Shown: one piece after another, positions 24,601-33,252 of the stretch | Layout of the letters: each line of letters begins with the position of its first letter | Numbering within the stretch: the stretch's first letter is position 1 | Source of the DNA: Ruegeria_C sp040830705 | GTDB lineage: Bacteria > Pseudomonadota > Alphaproteobacteria > Rhodobacterales > Rhodobacteraceae | Length of the DNA: 64,000 nt | Reading direction: 5' to 3' | Assembly (NCBI GenBank): GCA_040830705.1 | Contig: JBFOME010000015.1 | Location: forward strand, 62,001-126,000 | Notes under the pieces: model-generated | What the model saw: only the letters and a program-made list of their open reading frames with translations | Told to the model about the DNA's origin: nothing | Database searches by the model: none | Translations under genes and position numbers: made by a program

Positions 24601-26559
24601 ATGCCCGAAGATCTTTTGACGCCAAGCGCCTCCACCACTTATGACGCCTCTTCCATCGAGGTGCTCGAGGGGCTGGAACCCGTGCGCAAGCGGCCCGGCA
24701 TGTATATCGGCGGCACCGATGAGCGCGCGCTGCACCACATGGTGGCCGAGATTCTCGACAACTCGATGGACGAAGCCGTGGCAGGCCACGCCAACCGGAT
24801 CGAGGTCGAACTGCATGCCGATTATGCCCTTACGGTACGCGACAATGGGCGCGGTATTCCAATTGATCCGCACCCGAAATTCCCTGACAAATCAGCGCTT
24901 GAGGTGATCCTTTGCACCCTGCACGCGGGCGGTAAATTCTCGGGCAAGGCGTACCAGACCTCGGGCGGTCTGCATGGCGTTGGTGCCTCGGTGGTCAACG
25001 CCCTCAGCGATTCCATGGTCGTTCAGGTGGCGCGCGACAAGCAGCTCTTTGAACAGCGCTTCTCGCGCGGCACGCCGCTGGGCCCGGTGGAAAAGGTCGG
25101 CGCGGCCCCCAACCGGCGCGGCACCACCGTGACCTTCCATGCCGACCCCGACATCTTCGGCCATCACAAGTTCAAACCCGCCCGCCTGTTCAAATCCATC
25201 CGCTCCAAGGCCTACCTGTTCTCAGGCGTCGAGATTCGCTGGAAATCGGCAATCGACGATGGCGAAACCCCGACCGAGGCCACATTCCATTTCCCCGGTG
25301 GCCTCAGCGATTATCTCAAGGAATCGATGAACGGTTCGTCCACCTATGCCGAGCAGCCCTTCGCGGGCACCGTCGACTTTCAGGAGAAGTTCAACACCCC
25401 CGGCAAGGTCGAATGGGCGATCAACTGGACGCCGTCGCGCGACGGGTTCATCCAGTCCTACTGTAACACCGTCCCCACGCCCGAGGGCGGTACCCATGTG
25501 GCAGGCTTCTGGGCCGCGATCCTCAAGGGGATCAAGGCTTATGGCGAGCTGGTCAACAACAAGAAAGCCACCCAGATCACCCGCGACGACCTGATCACCG
25601 GGGGCTGCGCGCTGGTCTCGTGTTTCATCCGCGAGCCGGAATTTGTGGGCCAGACCAAGGATCGCCTCGCCACGGTCGAGGCGCAGCGGCTGGTGGAAAA
25701 TTCCGTCCGTGACCATTTCGACAATTGGCTCGCCGCCGATACCAAATCTGCGGGCGCGATCCTCGACTTTCTGGTGCTCAGGGCCGAGGAACGCCTGCGC
25801 CGCAGGGCCGAGAAGGAAACACAACGCAAATCCGCCACAAAGAAACTCCGCCTTCCCGGCAAGCTGGTGGACTGCTCTAGTTCAACACGCGACGGCACCG
25901 AATTATTCATTGTCGAGGGCGACTCGGCGGGCGGGTCCGCCAAGATGGCGCGCAACCGCAAGAACCAGGCGCTGCTGCCGCTCCGGGGCAAGATCCTGAA
26001 CGTGCTGGGCGCGGCCAGTTCGAAACTGGGCTCCAACGCCGAGATCAGCGACCTGACGCAGGCGCTTGGCGTGGGGCTGGGCACCAAGTTCAACATCGAC
26101 GATCTGCGCTATGACAAGATCATCATCATGACCGACGCGGATGTGGACGGCGCGCATATCGCCTCGCTCCTGATGACCTTCTTCTTCACCCAGATGCGGC
26201 CGATGATCGACGCTGGGCATCTGTATCTGGCCTGCCCACCGCTTTATCGCCTGACCCAAGGCGCCAAACGGGTCTATTGCCTGGACGAGCCCGAGCGGGA
26301 CGCGTGGCTGGAGAAGGGTCTGGGCGGCAAGGGCAAGATCGACGTCAGCCGCTTCAAGGGTCTGGGCGAGATGGACGCCAAGGACCTCAAGGAAACCACG
26401 ATGGACCCCGAGAGCCGCAAACTGATCCGCGTCACCATTGACGAGGACGAACCCGGAGAGACCGGAGACCTCGTCGAACGCCTGATGGGCAAAAAACCCG
26501 AACTGCGCTTCCAGTATATTCAGGAGAACGCGCGGTTTGTGGAGGAGTTGGATGTTTGA
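24601..26559 (+). CDS. parE: DNA topoisomerase IV subunit B
   Basis: 652 residues. ATP-hydrolysing subunit that with ParC unlinks daughter chromosomes. GHKL ATPase domain: LEPVRKRPGMYIGGTDERALHH, ILDNSMDEA, DNGRGIP and GGLHGVGASVVNALS. TOPRIM domain: EGDSAGGSAK and IIMTDADVDGAHI. Length and the DERALHH variant favour ParE over GyrB. The start at MPEDLL follows AGCAGGTGAC; the open frame goes further up without a site. The 24355-24600 gap holds only the weak hairpin noted above. Confidence 0.95.
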   Translation: MPEDLLTPSASTTYDASSIEVLEGLEPVRKRPGMYIGGTDERALHHMVAEILDNSMDEAVAGHANRIEVELHADYALTVRDNGRGIPIDPHPKFPDKSALEVILCTLHAGGKFSGKAYQTSGGLHGVGASVVNALSDSMVVQVARDKQLFEQRFSRGTPLGPVEKVGAAPNRRGTTVTFHADPDIFGHHKFKPARLFKSIRSKAYLFSGVEIRWKSAIDDGETPTEATFHFPGGLSDYLKESMNGSSTYAEQPFAGTVDFQEKFNTPGKVEWAINWTPSRDGFIQSYCNTVPTPEGGTHVAGFWAAILKGIKAYGELVNNKKATQITRDDLITGGCALVSCFIREPEFVGQTKDRLATVEAQRLVENSVRDHFDNWLAADTKSAGAILDFLVLRAEERLRRRAEKETQRKSATKKLRLPGKLVDCSSSTRDGTELFIVEGDSAGGSAKMARNRKNQALLPLRGKILNVLGAASSKLGSNAEISDLTQALGVGLGTKFNIDDLRYDKIIIMTDADVDGAHIASLLMTFFFTQMRPMIDAGHLYLACPPLYRLTQGAKRVYCLDEPERDAWLEKGLGGKGKIDVSRFKGLGEMDAKDLKETTMDPESRKLIRVTIDEDEPGETGDLVERLMGKKPELRFQYIQENARFVEELDV

Positions 26560-26561
26560 GG

Positions 26562-27275
26562 ACCAGTGAGAACAGCAATAGAAATCTCAGCCGGATTGGC
26601 CTTAAGGCAACTTGGATCTACCTATTTCTATTCTTCAGCGGCATTCCTATCGCAGTTTGGTTTGGCGCAATTTGATTGGAAGCAATGTCACTAAATGAGA
26701 TTGGTGACTTCTTTGCTGGAGCATTTGGCCCGCTAGCCATATTTTGGTTAGTGCTCGGCTTTTTTTAACAGGGAAAAGAGCTTCAAAACAGCGTTGATGC
26801 ACTGAAGTTACAAGCAAAAGAACTCAAAAACTCAGTTCAGCAGCAGAAAGCGATGGTAGGAATAACTGAGAAACAGCTTGAGTTAGATATTGATGTAAGG
26901 AAGGAACAAACTAACGTTTCCATCTCAAATAGCTTACCTTTCTTTCAAATCCACGCGACGGGAAGTCGAAGTAGCGGCGGCGCAATGCGCTACTCTTTCA
27001 AAGTAAAGAATGTGGGTGCCGCGTCGCTCGAGGTCAAACTATCACTTGAAGAAAATGATGATGTTACACTTGGAACTCAGCATCTTGCCTACATCGATAA
27101 ACTTCAGGAGCACGAAATTACGATATTGAATAAGGAAGGGAAGAGGCTCGAACCTAATTCTGAGTACATTCTCTCCCTAACTTCGAAGAACATTCGGGGA
27201 CAAACCAGAACGCAGGTTTTCTTAATACGAAATGGGTCGCCTATTTTGACCTCAACTGTGCCCGAAAACCTCTGA
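26562..27275 (+). pseudogene. Decayed membrane/coiled-coil protein gene with two in-frame stops
   Basis: One reading frame runs from just after parE to 27275, but is broken by TGA at 26673-26675 and TAA at 26766-26768, and lacks a start. Read through, it has a first membrane helix (TWIYLFLFFSGIPIAVWFGAI), a second with MSLNEIGDFFAGAFGPLAIF, a coiled coil (QNSVDALKLQAKELKNSVQQQ) and a beta domain (about 26935-27270). This layout is familiar from a family of uncharacterised proteins. TAA before CAG replaces what is often a Gln codon. An ATG at 26853 could still make a 140-residue fragment. Base composition is lower in GC than in neighbours. Confidence 0.7.
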
Positions 27276-27292
27276 TTTACAACCGAGTTCGC

Positions 27293-27425
27293 CGTATGGT
27301 GGGTTTCCAACCCACCATACGCATCCTCAATTCGTCGCGACGGTGGGGTGAAACCCCAACCTACCCCGGGGCCGCCGGGCAAACATGCCCGTCACGCCCG
27401 CCCTGGGGGCGGGACGGGCGCGTAC
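27293..27425. repeat. Cluster of GC-rich hairpins, REP-like intergenic element
   Basis: First hairpin: CGTATGGTGGGTT (27293-27305), loop TCC, then AACCCACCATACG (27309-27321), a perfect 13-bp stem. Second: TGGGGT/ACCCCA with loop GAA (27344-27358). Further GC palindromes (GGGC/GCCC, CCCGCCC/GGGCGGG) run to about 27425. Related GTGGGTT hairpins are common intergenic repeats in proteobacteria. It fills the gap between the pseudogene and the SnoaL-like gene and could also act as a terminator. Copy number elsewhere is not visible. Confidence 0.6.
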
Positions 27426-27539
27426 GAAATTCCTTGGATTTCGCACTGATTGGATAGGGCGCGACGTTTCCAGAAGCCTTGATTGCGTTGCGAGCTAGCG
27501 ACATCATCGCCCCATCTTGCCACCCAAAGGAGCCTCTCC

Positions 27540-27950
27540 ATGACCACCGACCAGATCACCCGGCAGCAGGCGCTCGATCTTGTGGCGGGGGTGGAACGCG
27601 CCTTTGGCACCCATGACATCGACGCGATCATGGCGGGGTTTACCGAGGACGTCACTGTCCGCTTCGCCGATCAGCCCGAGATCCACGGGCAGGAGGCGGT
27701 GCGCCACTTTCTTGAGGCCCGCTTCGAGCGGCAGAAGGGCTATACCCTGACCAAGACCATGCGCATGCATGAGGGCGACATGATCGGCAATTACTGGGTG
27801 GGCGACTGGGAAGACGCCATTACCGGTCAGCAGATGAGCGGGCGCGGCACCGAGTTCTGGACCGTCCGTAACGGCAAGGTCGCCATCTGGGAGGCCGCCT
27901 TCAGCGTCTGGGATCGCAATGCACCCACCAAACCGCCCTGCGCGCCATAA
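27540..27950 (+). CDS. SnoaL/NTF2-like protein
   Basis: 136 residues: a single NTF2-like cone fold (RAFGTHDIDAIMAGFTEDVTVRFAD ... GREAVRHFLEARF-type helix ... GRGTEFWTVRNGKVAIWEA). Such proteins are small isomerases, hydrolases or binding proteins; the substrate is unknown. AAAGGAG stands 8 nt before the ATG. Stand-alone gene. Confidence 0.85.
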   Translation: MTTDQITRQQALDLVAGVERAFGTHDIDAIMAGFTEDVTVRFADQPEIHGQEAVRHFLEARFERQKGYTLTKTMRMHEGDMIGNYWVGDWEDAITGQQMSGRGTEFWTVRNGKVAIWEAAFSVWDRNAPTKPPCAP

Positions 27951-28063
27951 GGCGCCAGCCCCATAGCCGCAAATTGGCCTGAACGCCGCACTTGCGGATA
28001 AACCGCAACCTACATCTGCGTGAGGACTGTTGCCTGTGGGCGGAGCGTGCATAGACTCCCCCC

Positions 28064-28822
28064 ATGACCTCTTTCATCGCCGAAAACCAACTGGCCCTGC
28101 TTTTGCTCTTCTTTCTGGGGGGCTGTGTCGGCACCGGGTTCCTGTTTCGCAAACCTGCCGGGCACCGGGCCTGGAAGCTGGCCGATCTGGTCTGGGTCCT
28201 GCTCGGCGGGATCGGCGCGCTGACGGCGATTATCGCGGGGCTTTATGTCTCGGACAGCTCGCGCCTCGACCGGCAGATCGACGTGGCCTATGCCGCCACG
28301 CTGGCCTTTGACCGCGACGCCGCCCGCTTCCGCCTGCGATTTTGCGACCCGGCCTATGACCCCGATACGGGCGTTCTGTGCGAAAAGGTCGAGTTCCTGT
28401 CCGCCTCCACTGCCAGCAATGCCGACCTGCCGCTTTTTATCGCCGTCACCGATGAGGTCGCGCCACTACAGGGGCTGAACTTTCTGTTTGGCAGACGGGA
28501 CGAAGACACGGACGAGATGAAGGGCATGATGGCGCAGGCCGATGCCTTTGATCCTGAACAGTTTCTGGTTTTCACAACGCTGGACGATCAGACGCAGGCA
28601 GCGGTCGACAACATGCGCCGCAAGGTGCCCGCGATTGCAGGCGACTATCTGATCCTGGCGCAGGCCTATGACGATCTGGTGGAACAGGTCGGCAAGCTGA
28701 AGGATGAATGGGAATACCTGCAGGCCAATGCGCATATCCTGATCCTGCAAATCATCGCCTTGTGTCTTGTGAGCTTTGCGGCCCCGTTCCGACTGGGCAA
28801 ATCCGTGGTGGAGTTGCGCTGA
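28064..28822 (+). CDS. Membrane protein of unknown function
   Basis: 252 residues. Two N-terminal membrane helices (ALLLLFFLGGCVGTGFLF; ADLVWVLLGGIGALTAIIAGLYV), a soluble central region with CDPAYDPDTGVLC (a Cys pair that could form a disulfide if periplasmic), then a short coiled coil and a last helix (ILILQIIALCLVSFAAPFRLG). I do not recognise the family. No good Shine-Dalgarno is seen at the ATG. Its 3' end is near the convergent glycosyltransferase. Confidence 0.65.
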   Translation: MTSFIAENQLALLLLFFLGGCVGTGFLFRKPAGHRAWKLADLVWVLLGGIGALTAIIAGLYVSDSSRLDRQIDVAYAATLAFDRDAARFRLRFCDPAYDPDTGVLCEKVEFLSASTASNADLPLFIAVTDEVAPLQGLNFLFGRRDEDTDEMKGMMAQADAFDPEQFLVFTTLDDQTQAAVDNMRRKVPAIAGDYLILAQAYDDLVEQVGKLKDEWEYLQANAHILILQIIALCLVSFAAPFRLGKSVVELR

Positions 28823-28843
28823 AAGCCGCTTCGAAACGCCTTG

Positions 28844-29521
28844 TCAGCGCCGGTAGCTCTCGGCCAGCTTTTGTGGATCTGCACCGGCAAAGTAGCGCGT
28901 CAGGGTCCAGAGGTTTCGCGCACCGCGCCGGACCCATCCGGCGCGGGCGTACCGACGGGCGCTTGTCGTTGCGCGAACCGGCAAGCCCGTCAGGCGCGGC
29001 AGAACCCGCACCAGCGCCACATCCTCCATCAGCGGCTGATCGGGGTAGCCTCCGACACGTTCATAGACCGACCGCCGCACCAGCAAACCCTGATCGCCAT
29101 AGGGCAGTCCAAACAACCGTGACCTCAGATTGGCCCAGCCCGCGACCCAGGCCGGGGCAAAGCCACCCGCGCGGAAGGCCAGCCGAAAATAGGCACCCTG
29201 CCCTGAACTCTCGATATGCTCACCAACCACCTGCGACCAGCCCCGTTCCAGCACCGTGTCCGCATGCAGGATCAGCAGCCAATCGCCCTGTGCCTCGGCA
29301 CAACCGCGCCTCAGTTGCCCGCCCCGAGAGGCAGGTCCGGTCATCAGGTTTGCGCCCGCCTCATCGGCGATGGCACAAGTCGCATCCTTCGACCCGCCGT
29401 CGGTGATGATCAACTCGCGGATCAACCCTGCGGTCAGGCCTTCGATCAGGGCCTGAAGACAGGTCGGCAGGCTCTCGCCCGCGTCAAGCGTCGGGATCAC
29501 GATGCTGATCTTGGCCGCCAT
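28844..29521 (-). CDS. Family 2 glycosyltransferase (TIGR04283 type)
   Basis: 225 residues, GT-A fold: ISIVIPTLDAGESLPTCLQAL at the N-terminus, ITDGGSKDAT (nucleotide binding), LILHADTVLERGW (the DxD equivalent is HAD) and MEDVALVRVLPRL. It probably transfers a sugar from a nucleotide donor to a membrane or small-molecule acceptor. Its short length and the ADT motif fit the TIGR04283 group. It is divergent from ygfZ with 72 bp between. Confidence 0.88.
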   Translation of the reverse strand: MAAKISIVIPTLDAGESLPTCLQALIEGLTAGLIRELIITDGGSKDATCAIADEAGANLMTGPASRGGQLRRGCAEAQGDWLLILHADTVLERGWSQVVGEHIESSGQGAYFRLAFRAGGFAPAWVAGWANLRSRLFGLPYGDQGLLVRRSVYERVGGYPDQPLMEDVALVRVLPRLTGLPVRATTSARRYARAGWVRRGARNLWTLTRYFAGADPQKLAESYRR

Positions 29522-29593
29522 GTGTTTCTCCTCTGGTGCCCCGGCGGGGTTGTCCTATATCACGGGGCCCAGACCCTAGACGAGGAACCCCAG

Positions 29594-30334
29594 ATGTCCA
29601 CCCGCCGCATCCTTATGATCACCGGTTCCGACGCAGCGGAGTTCCTGCAGGGCCTCGTGACCAACGACATAGCACATCTGGATCGCGGGTTGGTCTATGC
29701 TGCCCTGCTGACGCCGCAAGGCAAGTATATCGCAGACTTCTTTCTTGCGCGGTCCGGAGACGGTATCCTCCTGGATGTGGCCGAACCGCTTGGAGATATG
29801 CTGGCAAAACGCCTGAGTATGTACAAGCTGCGCGCCGATGTTCAGATCGCAGACGCTGCGCTGAACCTGCAGCGTGGCACCGGTCCAGCGCCCGAGGGTG
29901 CCCTGCCCGACCCACGGCATCCCGATCTTGGATGGCGGCTCTATACCGCCGCGGAGGAAGGCGATGATGGCAGTGATTGGGACGCCATCCGCGTGGCCCA
30001 TTGCATCCCGGAAACAGGGATTGAGCTAACGCCCGACAGCTATATCCTCGAATCCAGGTTCGAGGCACTCAATGGCGTGGACTTCAAGAAGGGCTGCTAT
30101 GTGGGGCAGGAAGTGACAGCCCGGATGAAGCACAAGACGGCGCTGCGCAAAGGGCTTTGCCTGGTCGATGTTCAGGGCGACGCCGAAGCCGGAACTGAGA
30201 TCACCGCAGATGGCAAAACTGCCGGAACGCTTCTTACCCGTTCGGGCGATCGTGCCATCGCCTATCTGCGCTTTGATCGGGCCAAGAGCGACCTGAGTGC
30301 GGCTGCGGCCCGGGTCAGGATGGACGAGACCTGA
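29594..30334 (+). CDS. ygfZ: Folate-binding protein YgfZ (iron-sulfur cluster assembly)
   Basis: 246 residues, related to the T-protein of glycine cleavage. The diagnostic KGCYVGQEVTARMKHK motif (Cys in KGCYVGQE) is intact. It helps maturation and repair of [4Fe-4S] enzymes using tetrahydrofolate. The ATG has GAGGAA 6 nt upstream. The frame is open antisense to the glycosyltransferase upstream, which is not coding. Confidence 0.93.
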   Translation: MSTRRILMITGSDAAEFLQGLVTNDIAHLDRGLVYAALLTPQGKYIADFFLARSGDGILLDVAEPLGDMLAKRLSMYKLRADVQIADAALNLQRGTGPAPEGALPDPRHPDLGWRLYTAAEEGDDGSDWDAIRVAHCIPETGIELTPDSYILESRFEALNGVDFKKGCYVGQEVTARMKHKTALRKGLCLVDVQGDAEAGTEITADGKTAGTLLTRSGDRAIAYLRFDRAKSDLSAAAARVRMDET

Positions 30335-30419
30335 CGCGCCAGACAGGATCAAATTGAAGGTTTGAGTTCGACCCGGTTTCTAAGCACACTGCGCCCGGAT
30401 ACAGCGCAAGGAACACGGG

Positions 30420-31334
30420 ATGTTTCAACTCTATGCCGCGATCTGGCGGATCAGCTCCGGGCAACAGATCGTCTTGATCCTGCTGTCTATGGCCATCGCC
30501 GCATTGGCAGCCGTCCCTCTGGATTTCCAAAAGAATATCATCAACCTGCTGACCGCAAACACACTGGAGGAGGAAAGATTGTTCCTGCTGGGGGCAGGCA
30601 TGATCGCGGCGATCCTCCTGAGCCTGCTGCTGAAATGGATCATGGGCTACCGCGCCAGCACTTTGGGCGAGAGAACCATCCGCCTCATCCGCGCAAGACT
30701 GCTGGACCGTGCTGATATTCCGGGCCGGACCAGGGGGCGACAAGGGACATTGACCACTGCGATATCGGCAGAGGCGGAAGAATTGGGCAAATTCGCGGGC
30801 AGTGCGTTCTCCGAGCCGGTGGTTCAGATCGGAACACTGATCAGCGTGATCGGGTATATCGCCTCGACACAGCCAATGCTGGGCCTGATAGCGCTGCTGA
30901 TGATCGCGCCGCAGATCCTGATCGTGATCTACTCACAAAGCCATGTGAACCGCTTCATCGCCGAGCGCGTCCATGTGCTGCGCGCGTCGACAGACCGACT
31001 GACTGCAGAGCAAACTGCCGAAGTCAGAGCTGCCATTCTGGCCGAGTTTGACCGCATCTATGAAACCCGCCGCCGGATTTTCATCTGGAAACTGTCCAGC
31101 AAGTTCCTCTTGAGCGTCATCAACGGCGTTGGCACGGTTTCGGTGCTGATGCTTGGGGGCTGGCTGGTCCTGAACGGACGTACGGATGTGGGCACCGTGG
31201 TTGCTGCCACGGTGGGCCTGACGCGTATTCAGGCCCCTACCGCTTTCCTGATCGCGTTCTACCGGCAGGTCAGCGCCAACCGGATCAAGTTCGACCTATT
31301 GCGAGAAATCTTGCACCCAGCGCCGCCGCCGTAA
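30420..31334 (+). CDS. ABC-exporter-type transmembrane domain without ATPase
   Basis: 304 residues. It resembles the TMD half of a type IV ABC exporter: IVLILLSMAIAALAAVPLDFQKNIIN, then LLSLLLKWIMGYRASTLGERTIRLIRARLLD (typical intracellular loop), two central helices, and a C-terminal pair ending LIAFYRQVSANRIKFDLL. The stop comes where the nucleotide-binding domain should begin, and the 135 bp that follow contain no Walker motifs. It is either a natural stand-alone TMD or a truncated exporter. It starts 85 bp after ygfZ. Confidence 0.7.
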   Translation: MFQLYAAIWRISSGQQIVLILLSMAIAALAAVPLDFQKNIINLLTANTLEEERLFLLGAGMIAAILLSLLLKWIMGYRASTLGERTIRLIRARLLDRADIPGRTRGRQGTLTTAISAEAEELGKFAGSAFSEPVVQIGTLISVIGYIASTQPMLGLIALLMIAPQILIVIYSQSHVNRFIAERVHVLRASTDRLTAEQTAEVRAAILAEFDRIYETRRRIFIWKLSSKFLLSVINGVGTVSVLMLGGWLVLNGRTDVGTVVAATVGLTRIQAPTAFLIAFYRQVSANRIKFDLLREILHPAPPP

Positions 31335-31402
31335 CGACGGACGCAGGACAACTCGCTTCGCGTTTCGAAGTAAGAAATCCAGACCTTCACAAAAGCCCGC
31401 GC

Positions 31403-31456
31403 ATCGAACAAGCAGGCACCAGCCGCGAAACGACCGGTGCGTGTTTGCTCTTCGAT
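31403..31456. terminator. Imperfect bidirectional hairpin between the ABC-like gene and efp
   Basis: Outer arms ATCGAA/TTCGAT and inner arms GCACC/GGTGC (31416-31420 with 31436-31440) enclose AGCCGCGAAACGACC. It lies between two convergent genes. There is no strong T-run, so function as a terminator is uncertain. Confidence 0.4.
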
Positions 31457-31468
31457 TGTGACGTTGCG

Positions 31469-32032
31469 TCACGCGCGCTCGGAATATTCCATGGTTTCGG
31501 TGTTCACCACGATCATTTCGTCCTGCCCGACGAAGGGCGGAACCATGATCTTGACACCATTGTCGAGGATCGCGGGCTTGAAGGAGTTTGCCGCTGTCTG
31601 GCCCTTGACCACTGGCTCGGTCTCAACGATCTGGCAGGTCACTTTCTGCGGCACCGTCGCGTTCAGTGCTTCGGCCTCATAGAACTCGACCACGATGGTC
31701 ATACCGTCCTGCAGAAACGGACGGCGATCACCCAGCAGCTCGGCAGGGACCTCGACCTGTTCATAGGTTTCAGTGTCCATGAACACCAGCATCCCATCGT
31801 TTTCATAGAGAAATTGCTGATCTTTCTGCTCAAGGCGGACGCGCTCAACCTTATCCGCCGAACGGAACCGTTCGTTCAGTTTCGAGCCGTTGCGCAGGTT
31901 GCGCAGCTCGACCTGGGCAAAGGCACCGCCCTTGCCAGGCTTCACATGATCGACCTTGACCGCAGCCCAGAGCCCGCCATTGTGCTCCAGCACATTGCCC
32001 GGCCGGATTTCGTTTCCGTTGATCTTGGGCAT
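31469..32032 (-). CDS. efp: Elongation factor P
   Basis: 187 residues, three beta domains: KOW-like N-terminus (MPKINGNEIRPGNVLEHNGG), OB domain 2 and a C-terminal domain with the signature VETEPVVKGQTAANSFKPAILDNG. It rescues ribosomes stalled on polyproline. The loop HVKPGKGGAF carries the Lys that is beta-lysylated when EpmAB are present; those genes are not seen here. Divergent from the DUF6280-like gene. Confidence 0.97.
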   Translation of the reverse strand: MPKINGNEIRPGNVLEHNGGLWAAVKVDHVKPGKGGAFAQVELRNLRNGSKLNERFRSADKVERVRLEQKDQQFLYENDGMLVFMDTETYEQVEVPAELLGDRRPFLQDGMTIVVEFYEAEALNATVPQKVTCQIVETEPVVKGQTAANSFKPAILDNGVKIMVPPFVGQDEMIVVNTETMEYSERA

Positions 32033-32251
32033 GACATAAATCCTTCACATACGGTTGATGCCTCAGTTCGCGCTCCTATATCTGGCGCGAACGACCCATG
32101 CAAGACAACGATACCTTGTGCTGCACGTGCAGCGAGCCATGCGCAGAGCGCAACGCTCGTATGCATCTCTGGGGTACCCGAATCGAGTTGGATCGGTCAT
32201 AAGCAACGCCACGCCGAAAAATGCAAGAGCAAGAACAACAAGGAAGACGAG

Positions 32252-32572
32252 ATGCAAGATTTCGTTGACGGCACCGCCTTTAACAACGAGCAAGGCAATC
32301 GTGCACGTAAACTTTTCGCGGCCGTTGTGTTGGCCGCACTGGACGACGCCATCGCCGATGACAAGAAGTATGGCAATGGTCCTGAGCAGATCGCCCGCTG
32401 GGCCCGTTCGCGTGACGGGCGCGAAGTTCTGAGCTGCGCCGGTATTGACCCGAACGAACGGGTCGTCAGCGGCCTGATGGAATTCGTCGGCCGTGGAGTG
32501 CGTACATCCGTCGCACTGTCGCGCGAGGAAAGCGAGCGCCGCAATGCAGCGCAACAAGCTGAAGCTGCCTGA
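32252..32572 (+). CDS. Small conserved protein, DUF6280-like
   Basis: 106 residues, helical and charged, no signal. NNEQGNRARKLFAAVVLAALDDAIADD and ARWARSRDGREVLSCAGIDP are strongly conserved-looking blocks; I recall this as DUF6280, restricted to Rhodobacterales, but cannot verify it. The size and WARSRDG helix could suit nucleic-acid binding. AGGAAGACGAG precedes the ATG; the long open frame upstream is antisense to efp and not coding. Confidence 0.75.
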   Translation: MQDFVDGTAFNNEQGNRARKLFAAVVLAALDDAIADDKKYGNGPEQIARWARSRDGREVLSCAGIDPNERVVSGLMEFVGRGVRTSVALSREESERRNAAQQAEAA

Positions 32573-32593
32573 GTTTCACTCTACCTCAGGTTG

Positions 32594-32622
32594 AAAAAGC
32601 GCGCCCCACGGGGCGCGTTTTT
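32594..32622 (+). terminator. Rho-independent terminator (bidirectional)
   Basis: AAAAAGCGCGCCCC pairs with GGGGCGCGTTTTT around a tiny loop, giving A-run, GC stem and T-run. It sits 22 bp after the DUF6280-like stop and 3 bp before the end of the convergent membrane gene, so it can serve both. Confidence 0.85.
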
Positions 32623-32624
32623 CG

Positions 32625-33194
32625 TTAGAAGAACAGAATCCATTGCCGTGCGGTCCAAAACTCTGCTGCCAGCATCAATCCAAAGGCAACTGCTCCCACA
32701 GGCCCCAGCCCGCTGCGCCAGAGGCTGAAGTAGGCCAGGCAGCAGGCAATCGCCACCAGCGGAGCGATCCACATCGCGTGATGCGCGCTGTCCCAATAGC
32801 TGATCGGACTATCGAATACCCAGTTCGTAAACGGCCAGAATTGCGGTCGGCCATCCCCGGCATGCAACAGAAAATCAGTGGCGAGATGCAGCATGGCTGA
32901 TCCAGAAAATGCGATCAAAACCGCGTGGCGCCGAACATGCGCAAATGCCAATAAGAGGCCCCACAGCAAGAAACTATTGTCGACTGCAAAAACGCTCTGC
33001 CAGGCGGGCGAGAAGTAGAGCTCATCGAAAACCACTTGCGGCGGGATGCCCTGGACATGCAATGCCCAGAGCGCCATCACATAGAGCGACGCATCGGGCG
33101 CCAACGCCCCAAGAAGTGCGGCAGCCATCACCCGACGTCCATTGCCACGCCCGAATACGGCGGCGCCTATCAAAAGATGAGCAGGCGTGTTCAC
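32625..33194 (-). CDS. YdjM-like integral membrane protein (metal-dependent hydrolase fold)
   Basis: 189 residues with about five membrane helices. The N-terminus MNTPAHLLIGAAVFGR, with the membrane His, then LLGALAPDAS and MLHLATDFLLH, resembles the YdjM/LexA-regulated membrane hydrolase group (conserved H and D in membrane). Rhodobacteraceae relatives beside cobQ are often labelled cobalamin proteins, but only by position. It is divergent from cobQ, 58 bp apart. Confidence 0.75.
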   Translation of the reverse strand: MNTPAHLLIGAAVFGRGNGRRVMAAALLGALAPDASLYVMALWALHVQGIPPQVVFDELYFSPAWQSVFAVDNSFLLWGLLLAFAHVRRHAVLIAFSGSAMLHLATDFLLHAGDGRPQFWPFTNWVFDSPISYWDSAHHAMWIAPLVAIACCLAYFSLWRSGLGPVGAVAFGLMLAAEFWTARQWILFF

Positions 33195-33252
33195 GGGGCT
33201 TTTCCTCAGGGCGCAAATCGGGTCATCTGCCGGTCAGGTTAGGAGGCAGGCC

